Source: Phytophthora hibernalis (Eukaryota > Oomycota > Peronosporomycetes > Peronosporales > Peronosporaceae). Taken from it: a stretch of DNA of 64,000 bases. The translations under genes and the position numbers were made by a program. This document shows, piece after piece, positions 10,848 to 21,027 of this stretch (position 1 is the first letter of the stretch; each line of letters begins with the position of its first letter). Below the pieces are notes generated by a model. That model worked only from the letters and a program-made list of their open reading frames with translations. It searched no databases and was not told the origin of the DNA. Location: the NCBI GenBank assembly GCA_012656075.1, contig JAAKBF010000045.1:372001-436000 (forward strand), given 5' to 3'.

Positions 10848-11798
10848 TGTGGAGAAGCGGACTGTCGGAGGTCGGCGCAACGAGGAATGCCGACGCAAAG
10901 CGGAGTGCCGGAAACGATGAAGGCGAACAAACCGATTGATGCATGTCGACACGGAGCGACGGGAAACGGAATTTTCTGCAGGAAAGACGGAGTCGGATCA
11001 GACGGCGGTTCTGCTCCGTCTACATACGACCTTGGGACAAGGCCTGCGACATGAGGGACCCCGATCAGAGGCAATGTTTACCCCGATCTACAATCCCGAC
11101 CGACGGACCCCGATCTAGCAACTTAGAATACCCCAATCTAGCAACTCGACTGACCCCGATGTGGCAACTCGGTCACGTGATCAGAGTAAATCAGGGCAAC
11201 GATGATGGGCAAGCACGACAGGAAGTGATAGGAAGAGAGCCAGAGAGCCAACGAGTGGTGAGGAAGGCACATATAGGATAGGACAACATAAGGCTCAGTC
11301 CCGAATTCTCTTTGTGATACGCAAGTGGATTTCCTTCGTTCCAAGAGCCAGCAGCCTCGACCGAGAAGAGCCCCAAGATAAACCGACCCCGTCGTTCGCT
11401 GCTGGATCGGTGTATTGAACCCCAACACCCCGTGCCCGATAGGAAGGACACGTTAAACGATACCGTCCACGCGTCGCTGATAACCCGACGCCGAAGACGA
11501 AGAACGCACTGACCCGATAACGCCGTGCACAACCGAGGAAACGCCGGCCCAATAACGCCGCACGCCCAAGGTCAAAGGAGAGAGGACGTCGTCACACACG
11601 AGTGAGACGACGTCAGAGTAAGAGCGACGCAGTGCGAGGAGAATCCGCGCTGCGCCTGAGAAGCACACTTCAAGGTTCCTAACCTACTTGGACCACGCGC
11701 CACCCAGAGATACGCTACTCAAACAACTGGGAATTTGCCCGAAGCTAGCGCGAAGGGTTTGCGCGAGGACGACTTTGCAGATTTCTGCTGAGGCGCTA
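10848..11798 (+). repeat. Gypsy 5' LTR
   Basis: About 951 bp. It contains short imperfect repeats of the type ACCCCGATCTAGCAACT at about 11060-11160. Relative to the right LTR it has about 120 bp extra near 11140-11275 and about 100 bp extra near 11665-11755. The end is placed at GGCGCTA, where the two LTRs stop matching. A CTCCACA just beyond, complementary to the LTR start TGTGGAG, leaves a few bases of uncertainty. Confidence 0.88.
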
Positions 11799-11949
11799 CT
11801 CCACAATTGTGCAGCAACCCGGGAGTACTACTCCAGAAGATGGGGTAACGATCCAGAAGGAACCGGAAGCGGGAGCGCCGTCGATCAGAAGGTCGTCGAC
11901 GGCAAGTGAGCTCGAAGAGAGACCTGACGCGTCGTGGAGCCCGAGGGAA

Positions 11950-13900
11950 CCTTCACGACAGGCCATGGTGCCAGCGATCAAGAGGAGGCGTTCGAAGAAC
12001 AGTTCGCCGTTCCCGATATGACTTCCCGGAAGCCACCAAGGGCCTCGACTCACGTCGAGGCCCGCCGGTCCGAAGTCTGTAAAGACCGAAGACCAACAAA
12101 CCCGTCCGCCAAGCCTAGACGCAAGAACACGAAGCCGAAGAAGAAGAAGCTGCGCGCGCCAGACTCGGTGGACGACATCCCGCTAAAGCCGGTCAGCAAG
12201 GACGCGGGACGAGAGTACGACCGACGAGCTAGCCTACGGACTGAGTCGCGTCGAGCTGTTCTGACAGCTCGAGCGCCATCCGGTTTTGGACTTCCTCAAA
12301 CCGAAGTTGATCGGAGAGATCCGAGGGCCCAGCCCAATCCCCGTCCTGGAGGACCTCACGAGCGTACGCCTCGCGGCGTCGGCGATTTTCGAGATGCTGC
12401 GCGGTTCAGGTTTCGTGCTGGGAGCGTTCGAGATGGAGAAGATGTACGACTGGGACTTGTTGTCCTGGAAGGACGCGATTCACGCCCCTCGCGGTGCTGG
12501 TCGGGAGTGTTGAATCCCCGTCGCAGAGTCCACGCAAGGACAGCTCGACCTCGACGCAGCCACGTCCACCCGCCTCCAAACCGGCCGCAATTCCGACAGT
12601 AGTGTCGAGTCGCGAAACAGATGCAGATGCCACCAGGACAACCGCCATGGGTAAAGCGAGCACAGGCCCTACCAGCCTACCACTTCCCGCAGAGGGTGCC
12701 CGCCTCCACAGAGGCACTAGCACCGCCACAACAGGAGACCCTGACCGCGAGCGAAGGCGCGATTCCCAAGACGCTCGAGGACGCGTTAATCCGTCTGATG
12801 CAATAGACGATGATGAGCACCTCCACTCCTCCGGTACAAGTCGCTACGGTGTCCGCCCCGCTGGAGACGGCTGAACCGAAGCCTGCGACGGGGACCCTTA
12901 AGCGAACGTCGACGTGGCTATGGAATCGGTGAGCTCGCGCGGGTCGACGCACGCCAGGGAGACTCCACGTGGCCGGGACGAAGACCCGGACGACTTGTTC
13001 GACCTAGATAATGGTGCGACGGGGAATGCCGGGGCGATCTCTTCGGCCACGGCCGGTATTGCCAGCGGAGGAGTGATGCGCGTGCGTCTATCCGTGTTCT
13101 CGGAACTGAAGGAATTCCACGGACGCGGCGCCAGCGAGGAGAAAGCCCGATCCTGGCTAAATCGGGTCAAGTCCGAGTCCCGACGGGATGGAATGACAGG
13201 CGATGAAGTGTGTGCCTTATTCGGAGATTTGATGTCAGGCCCAGAACGCCAGTAGTACTCGCAGCTGAGTCGTAATGTTAAGAAGTCATGGACAGACCTG
13301 ACGGAGCAGCTTCGCATTCAGTACTGCGGAAAAGGAGTGTCGATGGCGAGCAGATACTACCATGCTGCCAAACGCTCCGATGAAACGCCACTGAATATCT
13401 GTATCGGCATAACGTAACTGGCATGCGAGCTAACGTCCACTACGACGACGGTTCGGGGGAGGAAAAGAGGGAGCTCTTCATCAATACGCTCGACACGCAA
13501 GAACAAGAGCTTGCCTCCCGTCTCACCTTGATAGAGTTCCCCGCTGGAGAAGAAACTACGCGCCCGACTGCGCGGACTCGCTCGTCAAAAATGACTCTTC
13601 GTATCCAACAAGTTTCGTCAGAAAGCACCCCGCCGCCACCACCAGCCCGCGCGGTCCACACATTTAGGCTGCGACGGACGAATATGACCCGGGACGCGAC
13701 GCTCAAGACAGCTACGACCAGACGTACGACCAAGATCGGGATGCCGAGGAATGGGCTCGAATGTTGACAACGGGTAACGCGCCGGCGGGCGAAAACACGC
13801 ATCGCAACCCCGTCGTAGACGACCCAAGACAGGACCGTCCTAAATGCCGTCAATGCGGTTCACGCCGTCATACGGAGGAAGACTGTTGGGCGTTGCTGAC
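11950..13900 (+). pseudogene. Gypsy gag, interrupted
   Basis: The structural protein can be followed in pieces. A basic N-terminal part has PRRKNTKPKKKKLRAP (about 12110-12160), followed by DFLKPKLIGEIRGPSPIP and YDWDLLSWKDAIHAP (12286-12510) and a Pro/Ser/Thr-rich linker. The capsid-like segment FSELKEFHGRGASEEKARSW (about 13100-13160) leads to LSRNVKKSWTDLTEQLRIQY, and NTLDTQEQELASRLTLIEF lies near 13480. A double zinc knuckle follows at about 13840-13950 (CRQCGSRRHTEEDC, then CGGHHPSDRC) with a stop between. In-frame stops near 13252, 13417, 13765 and 13903 and frame changes show it is dead. Confidence 0.75.
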
Positions 13901-14269
13901 CTGTTAGAAATGTGGAGGTCACCATCCGTCCGACCGCTGCCTACGGACTTGAAAAGCTTGCGGAGAAGTCCATGAAGCCTGGAAATGCCCTCTGGATGAG
14001 TTCTTCAACCAGATTCGTCAGTGGTACAGTCCGCAGAAACACGCTGGGATGCTGCCGCCGCAGGCCGAAAAGATGTTAAGCTAGATCGCTTGCTGGTTGG
14101 GAAGCCAGTACGAGACGAGCGATCCGTTTCCGTCTATGCATATGTGGCCCAGAGGTCACCTGAGGGGCCAGGGAAAACCTGACTACCCCGGTCGATAATA
14201 CATGTGAACCCAACCGGGAACCCACCTCGTGTGAACGTGCTCCCTGGGCGTTGAGTATACGACGCCCGG

Positions 14270-15167
14270 ATGACTAAGAGGGAGGCTCCGTTGGACGTGA
14301 TTGACTTGCAGCCAGGAGAACGGCGTGGATACTGGAAATATTACGCGCCGGACAAGTGGTACCGACAAGGCAAGATTTATGGGAAGCTGAACAACCGCCG
14401 TGCGACTATGTTGCTCGATACCGGTGCCGAGGTGTCCATCATAGACACCACCTTTGCTCATGAGGTAGGCTACCAGATCGACACGGGCGTGATGCAGAAC
14501 TGCGTCGGGATCCGTGACGAGACATGTTACACGGTGGGAAGAAAGCGGATCAAAGTGACCTTAGGCTGTACTTCTTGAACATCTGGGTCGGAGAGCTTGT
14601 CGGTCAAGACGCGATCTTGGGAATGAACTTCATGGTGCCAGCAGGAGTCCGCATCGACACTGCGGAAGGCATAGCATGCTTAACCGACGAAGAGAGGATC
14701 CAGATGATCGGAGATGACCTTTGTATGGTGCGAAGATGCACCCGATCACGATGAAGAGTGGGGACTCAGTGAGGATCGACCCTGGAAGATCGCACGATGT
14801 CCCACTCCGACCGGATAAGATCACACCGAAGCTCTGGGTCACCACAGGAGACTTGTGGGTAACCTCCGGCGTTAAGGTCAAGATCGGGCGACGCACGTAC
14901 TTGCGGATAACCAATATTGCCCACAAGACGGTCTCGATTGACTCACTCGTGACTCTAGCCTGGTGGACGGCCGACAACGCTCTGCCGCGTGAATTCGGAT
15001 TCGTCCAGGAAAACTCGCGACGGTATAAGGAGTGGCAGAACCTCGCGTACGGTGCCACCTGCGACGCGGATGATCTCTGGTTCGACGAAGGAAGCGACGG
15101 ATCCAGTGGGCCGTTGGTAGAACAACCGACCTACGAGACTCCCAAGGGAATCCTGCATCGAGGGTAG
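14270..15167 (+). pseudogene. Gypsy aspartic protease and linker region
   Basis: Retropepsin-like domain with the active-site motif MLLDTGAEVSIIDTTF (about 14410-14455). It is preceded by YGKLNNRRAT and followed by the flap-side segment GQDAILGMNFMVPAGV in a second frame (14600-14650). A frameshift at about 14560-14580 separates them. The following frame, 14721-15167, has KLWVTTGDLWVTSGVKVKIG and leads toward RT. This is the normal position between gag and RT. Confidence 0.75.
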
Positions 15168-15198
15168 ACACGCCGCCAAGCCAGATGAGAGAACTGAA

Positions 15199-17529
15199 TT
15201 GGCCACCCAAGGTGATAGTGGCGTTCATCACTCCGGGACTGGGAGAGGACCCCAAGCAACCACACGAACTGGAACGGGGACAACCACGGTCGGAACCTCG
15301 AACAAAGAAGTTTGCAATGACGATCTTGAGATACCACCGGGAAAGGCGGGAGAGCCAGACCACATAAATCAGGTGGCTCAGAATAAAACGGGCGACGCTG
15401 AGGTTGAGGACGCAGTAATCTTCCACGAAGGTTCGGAGCTCTTCGCCGAAGAATTGCAAGCGGAGATGGCTGTCCTCCCAGAAATCTCCTTGACCGAAGA
15501 AGTGAAGATCGAAGACCTCAAGGTCGGACGACCTACAGGAGTGACGCCGGAGATTGCGGCGAGAGAAGAAGAACGGCTACGTCAAATCACCTGGAAGCGA
15601 CGGAAATGGCTGATCGGAAAGGGAAACGCTTCGGCCATCGGAGTTGTCTGCGATATCGACGTAGGCGACGCGAAGCCCGTGGCGCAACGCGTGCGCAAGC
15701 TACCACCCAAGTTCAGAGATCCGGTCTCGGCTCTACTCAAGATGCTTCTCAGCGCGAATATGATCCGACCCTCGAAATCCTCATGGGCATCGCCAATCGT
15801 TGTGATCGTGAAGAAGAATGAAGTCGACATTCGACTCTGCATCGACTATCGCTTGGTGAATGGGTTGACGCAGTTGGCGGTATATCCCATGCCACTCATC
15901 AACGACCTGCTCGAAGATTTGGACAAGTACCTTTGGTATTGCTCACTCGATATGACCAGCGGATTCTGGGTCATCCCATGACAGATCGACCCGGCTTGTA
16001 TCGGCTTTCATCACCCCGTTTGAGCTCTTCGAGTGGACGCGGATGATGTTTGGATTGTGTAACGCACCGCAAATATACCAGCGACTGATCGATAACGCGC
16101 TCTACGGTTTTTGAGCGTCGCACCAGACCGCGAGACTCAAGACGTTTTCGACGGAGGACGACCGGCGGCCCCGGGCACTCCGTCCGTGTTGGGGCGACGC
16201 TCGTACATTAATGACATCCTGATCGGCGGTTCGTCGTGGGACGATCTGTGTGTGAAAGTGGAACGTTTGCTTGACGCCTGCGAGAAATGGCACCTATCCA
16301 CCAGCGTAGAAAAGAGTGAGTGGGGCATGTCGAAGGTCGCGTATTTGGTTCACAATGTATCGGAATATGGTCTGGAGGCGAAGTCGAAGCATTTGGGGTC
16401 GCTGACAGCACTGACGTTCCCGTGCACGTTGAAGGGACTCCAATCTTTCTTGGGCAGACTCAACTATTACCATAGCTTCATCGCAGATTTCGCGATCTAC
16501 GCGACCACGCTCTATTCTCTCTCTGAAGCAGACTTCGACGAGTATACCTCCAAGCCAGAGGTGCGCTCTCAGCCAAAGTGGACACATGACCTCAACGCGT
16601 TTGATACTCTCAAGACGAAGTTTACACAGACCCCGATGTTTAAGCATTTCGACGAGGCGCGAGACCCCATCGTGATCGTGTATGCTAGTGAATGGGCGAT
16701 CTCGGCCGTTCTGGCATAGACCCACGACGGGGTGTGCATGCCGGTGAAGTTCACTAGTCGCACGCTGACGCCAAATGAGTTGAACTACGACATCGTCGAA
16801 AAGGAGATCTTGGCACTCCTGCGCGTCCTGAGTGACTTTTCACGATGTTAGCCGGGAAGACGGTCCGCGTCTTAACCCGACTCACGACGATGGCTTGGTT
16901 GTTCCGATCCAGGGACTACCGAGACGTTTGTCGCAGTGGGCCGCGATCTTGTCGCCATGGAAACTGGACATCTGCCGATCTTCGAAAGGGAGGAGGAGAT
17001 CCTAGGCACTCTGGCCGCGAGCATCACGCCACGGGCATTCGTCTACGCGGCGTTGGAAGACATCGCTCCACGGAAACGCCCGTCGAGGACCACAGACATC
17101 CCGACACCGACCATAACAGCCGGGGAAGAACTACACGTTATGAGTGAGTCGGCAAAGGCCAAGCGAGAAGGCGGCACGTTCAGCGCAGTCGTTTGGAAAC
17201 TACCCGGATGGGAAAGCGTACACGCGGCATCAGGCTACGCTACAGATCTCACCGTCAGTGAAGCAGAATATGGCGGTATGTTGCTGGGCTACTCGCTTCT
17301 GGACGAGGTAAAAGTCTCCCGGTTGATCGTCTGCGGAGACTCGAACCTAGTCATCCGACAGATGAGGGACGAGATGGGCTGTAGATCGCCAGGTTTGAGG
17401 CTGTTGAGACAACGGGACCGACGTGCTGCGGAAATGGCCGAGACACGACCTGTACCACGTACGACGGGATTGGAACGCAAGTGCCGATCTTCTGGCAGGA
17501 CAGGCTCTCCAGCATCAAGCTGGCATTAG
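15199..17529 (+). pseudogene. Gypsy reverse transcriptase and RNase H
   Basis: RT fingers/palm: SKSSWASPIVVIVKKNEVD, RLCIDYRLVN, YPMPLINDLLEDL and CSLDMTSGFWVIP, then a stop at 15979. The active-site block reads RRSYINDILIGG near 16200, with Asn replacing the first Asp of the usual YVDD/YIDD. The thumb region has LQSFLGRLNYYHSFI, and a tether with VKFTSRTLTPNELNYDIVEKE is in another frame. RNase H follows with GTFSAVVWKLPGWESVHAAS, TVSEAEYGGMLLGY and LIVCGDSNLVIRQMR (17180-17370). Stops at about 15981 and 16719 plus frame changes and the YIND substitution argue that the copy is inactive. Confidence 0.88.
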
Positions 17530-17683
17530 AGCTCAGTCACCCGAGGAATTACAGGACTTGAATACTTGACGGGGTCATCCGACCGAGGGAACGTGACCAT
17601 GTAAACCCCGACCTGGGACCTAAGCCCCCGACCCAGAACCTTAGACGCCCGACCTACCCCGGTCGGAGGAAGACTGTGTAGAT

Positions 17684-20640
17684 ATGGGACCCGGGACGGC
17701 TCCTGTATTGCTGATGACCGTGAGGTCAGCAGCGGCTCGAGCCGCACCAACCCCTGACCGAACCTCGGAAGACTTACAGGAACTGGTGATGCAGCGGTTG
17801 CGATTAGATCGAATCCGGATCGCCCAATACGAGGAACTCTGGATCGCGAACCTCAAGAAGTATCTGATCGGCAATCTAAGAGAACTCTCACGACTGGAAG
17901 CGAAGAACTGCAGTAAAATTGCACACCAGTATGAAGAAGGCAAAAGAAGCCTGCTCTACTACCATGCGAGAGGTGATGAGCCTGCCGAAGAACAGAGATA
18001 CAATTATGAAGCTGGTCGTCGCGGAGGCACTCCGCGAGGACGTGTTGCACCACTATCACACGAGTCTGGAAGGGGTCCACCAAGGAATCGGCCGGACCTA
18101 TCAACGGTTAAGACGCCATTTCCATTGGCCAGAATATTCCGGAGCGTGCAACGTTACGTCGGCGAATGCGGCGAGTCCCCGGGCAACATCGTGGCAACGT
18201 ATCCGTTTCCGGTTATTGCCATGGATCACATCCCATCACTGCACGCGTCGTATAAGGGCAACACGGAGCTCCTCGTGTGGGTCGACTTGTTCACGGGTTT
18301 CGTGATTGTGAAGGCGAATGACTCCAGAATGGCGCAGGCCGTCGCGGAGGCGTACGAGGAATCCGTCTTCTGAAGGTTCGGAGCAAGCGAAGCAATCCGG
18401 CACGAACGGGAACCGGCCTTCATGTCCGACTTTTTCAAAGCGTTCAATAAACTGATGGCCCAGAAGCAGCGGCCGACCCTGGCCTTCCGACCGCATACCA
18501 ACGGCGCTGCGGAACGCATGGTGCAAACAATCACAAGAGAGATCAAGATCGGACAGAACATGGACCAGCGAGATTGGGATGAATACACTGAGCGACTTAC
18601 CTTCGCGCTGAACACGTCCCATGATCGCACGAGGAACGAAACTCCGTTTTACCTCGTGCACGGGTGGGATCCCCGGTCTACGTTGGAAGCATAACTCGCG
18701 GTGAGCAACACGTCACGTCGCGACACAGAGGCCAAACGTTGGAGGATGCGGCTCCAACGACACTATAAGGCACGAGCACAAACGTTAGAGTTGATCCGCG
18801 GCGCGGTCGACACCCGAGTCCGTCTCCAAAACGAAGTCGCGACGGAACATCCGATCAAGGCCGGTTCACAAGTGTGGTTGTACCTAGATCGGGTTAAACT
18901 AGGATACGCGCGCAAGCTCGCACACAGGTGGCATGGCCTGTTCCGCGTAGTCGAACTCGTAGGTACATACGCCACACGTCTTGAGATCAGGGGTACACTA
19001 TACCAGCTGTACCCAAACGTGCACATCTCCGCTGAAACCCGTCCGTCAATTTCCGTCGCGGTCCGCGTTGTCGCTGACCGTGCCGGCCGGCGCGCGTTTC
19101 GACTTCGACGAAGAGTTTTTTTTGTATTATACGGATTATTGTGTTATATGCCGTAGCCGAACTCTAATAACCATCCACGACTGGCTATTCCTTCCCGTCA
19201 CGTCCTACCCTACTTCCAGCCTCCTCTCCGTCCTTTCCTCGCTTCTTAGCCTTCATACACCTGCCGTCTCTCTTCTTCGATCCATCCGCTCCCAGTCGAT
19301 TCCCACCAATGGCGGATATCATTATCGTGTCGTCCGGTTGCCCCAGCGTACAACTCATGCGTACACCCCCGTCCATCTCCGTAATCTCTACACTCTGCTG
19401 TCTGTCCATGGCATAGTTTGCTATCCAGTCCGCAGTCTTGTTGTTGACTCTGTATCGATGAGTCCATGTTGCTACCTCACATATGTCCGCCAACCGCCGA
19501 ACAATGCGGTACCAGTGCTTCATTTTCTTCGATTTGGGTTTACGCTTATCACGCATCCAGCTTATGATCAGTGAACTGTCACCGACCACATATACATGTT
19601 TCCAGCTCATGTGCACCGCGCGTGCTAAAACCTCTGAAAGCCCACAAATTCCGCCACATTATTAGTGGTCAGCTTGGCTCCCAGAGCTGTCGCCGCAACC
19701 CATTCCACCGTACTTTTAAATCCTCCGCCGAGCTGTTCACCGTATTCCAGTCTGACCATGGTGATGCCACTTCCTCCGGGTCCGGGGTTACCCCTGACCA
19801 ACCGTCAAAGAATCCAAACCTAAGTATTCCAGGTCCTCCCCGCACCGATAATATGTCCCTACCTCAAGATCATGGCTCCAGATCTCGAGCAAGAAGATGT
19901 AAGCCTTGATTCGATGTGCTGTTTCTGTCGTAAGCGGTATTGTATCATGAGATGCCTTCTCCCCAGCTCTACCAGCCCCGTACGCAAGCTAATAGTCGCT
20001 TCCTCCAACGTTGACCGAGTTGTGTCACTCCCATGTACCCTATTGACATTCCATCGCCAAATAGCAGTAATTGTGTGTGCACATCCGCTGGCCCACACCT
20101 CCTGAATCACGTCAGTTAGCGCCTCCCATTTGTCTTCTGTTTGGCTAGCACCCCATTCAATCGCCCAATTGGGCATCCTATCTAGCTTCATTCCGAAGTT
20201 CTCTGCCATTCTGCGTTGAGTCATCTGTTGAAATCCCCGTCGTTGCCGCTGTTCAATCTCCAGATTTCCACCAAGACACCCCAGAAATGTTCTGCTTCAG
20301 GGCATTCCCACACCAGGTGTGCCACTCCTTGCTTCGAAATTCCTGCGCATGATGTCGCTGCACACTTAAAACCCTGATCCTTACTGACCCATAAACGACG
20401 AAGAGATTCTCCCGAAGACAGCTGGGATACACGCGACCTTGGAGAAGACGTATATGAGGTGCAGCAGATATTGATTTGCGCGACGGACACGCCACGCGGT
20501 ATGGGCGGACACGACGCGAGTTCAAGGTGAAGTGGAAGGAGTACCCAGACGCGTCTTGGGTCGACGAACAGGATCTCAACTGTGGGGCTGCTGTACGATT
20601 TCCTGCGGCAACAAACGGGTCGGAACCGGTTCGGCGTCAT
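17684..20640 (+). pseudogene. Gypsy integrase and chromodomain, split by a LINE
   Basis: The H-H part of the integrase zinc finger is HHYHTSLEGVHQGIGRTYQR (about 18048-18110). The catalytic core begins VIAMDHIPSLHASYKGNTEL. The second acidic region reads GASEAIRHEREPAFMSDFF, with Glu in place of the expected Asp, and the third is NGAAERMVQTITREI. A C-terminal module VWLYLDRVKLGYARKLAHRW precedes the insertion at 19116. After the LINE, the frame resumes with an acidic linker (GEDVYEVQQIL) and a chromodomain EFKVKWKEYPDASWVDEQDL (about 20518-20577) with LLYDFLRQQTGRNRFGVMQ in the next frame. Chromodomains of this type can direct integration to chromatin marks. Confidence 0.82.
19116..20395 (-). 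mobile_element. 5'-truncated LINE with RNase H domain
   Basis: A 1280-bp non-LTR retrotransposon fragment on the minus strand. It is flanked by the 10-bp target duplication cgacgaagag (19106-19115 and 20396-20405) and ends in an eight-base poly-A (T on the plus strand, 19116-19123). From its 5' end it encodes a zf-RVT-like knuckle (FKCAATSCAG..HLVWECPEAEHFW, about 20370-20270). A linker follows (20224-19859), then a C-terminal RNase H: RGNPGPGGSG, LTTNNVAEFVGF, and HVYVVGDSSLIISWMRDKR with VNNKTADWIANYAMD (to about 19390). Frameshifts separate the parts. RT and endonuclease are absent through truncation. Confidence 0.92.
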
Positions 20641-21027
20641 GCAATCGCATGAAAACGCGGGCGCGACGGAAGCCGGCACGGCAGAACCCGACGCGACGGG
20701 GTAGACGTCCGAGGGCGCGAAGTAAGTCGACAGGGTGGCCGTCGACAGGAGGAACGGAGGGGAACTCCACGACTGGACAGGACCAGATCGGAGCGCGTCG
20801 GGAAGACGCAGGCGAAGTCGGTGGGGAGGCCGCGGATGGGAGGAACGGAGGGACGCTTGTCTGGGAGAAGCCAGATTGAGGAGTGACGATTGGGAAGCCT
20901 GGAGGGCCGGCCCGTTGGCCGAAGATGGGACGATGAGGGTCGTCTCATAAAAAAGATCACAAAAGAAAACGAAGACCAAGGCACGAGTGGGAAAGGAGCG
21001 GCAGAAATGAGAATTCAACGGTTATGC

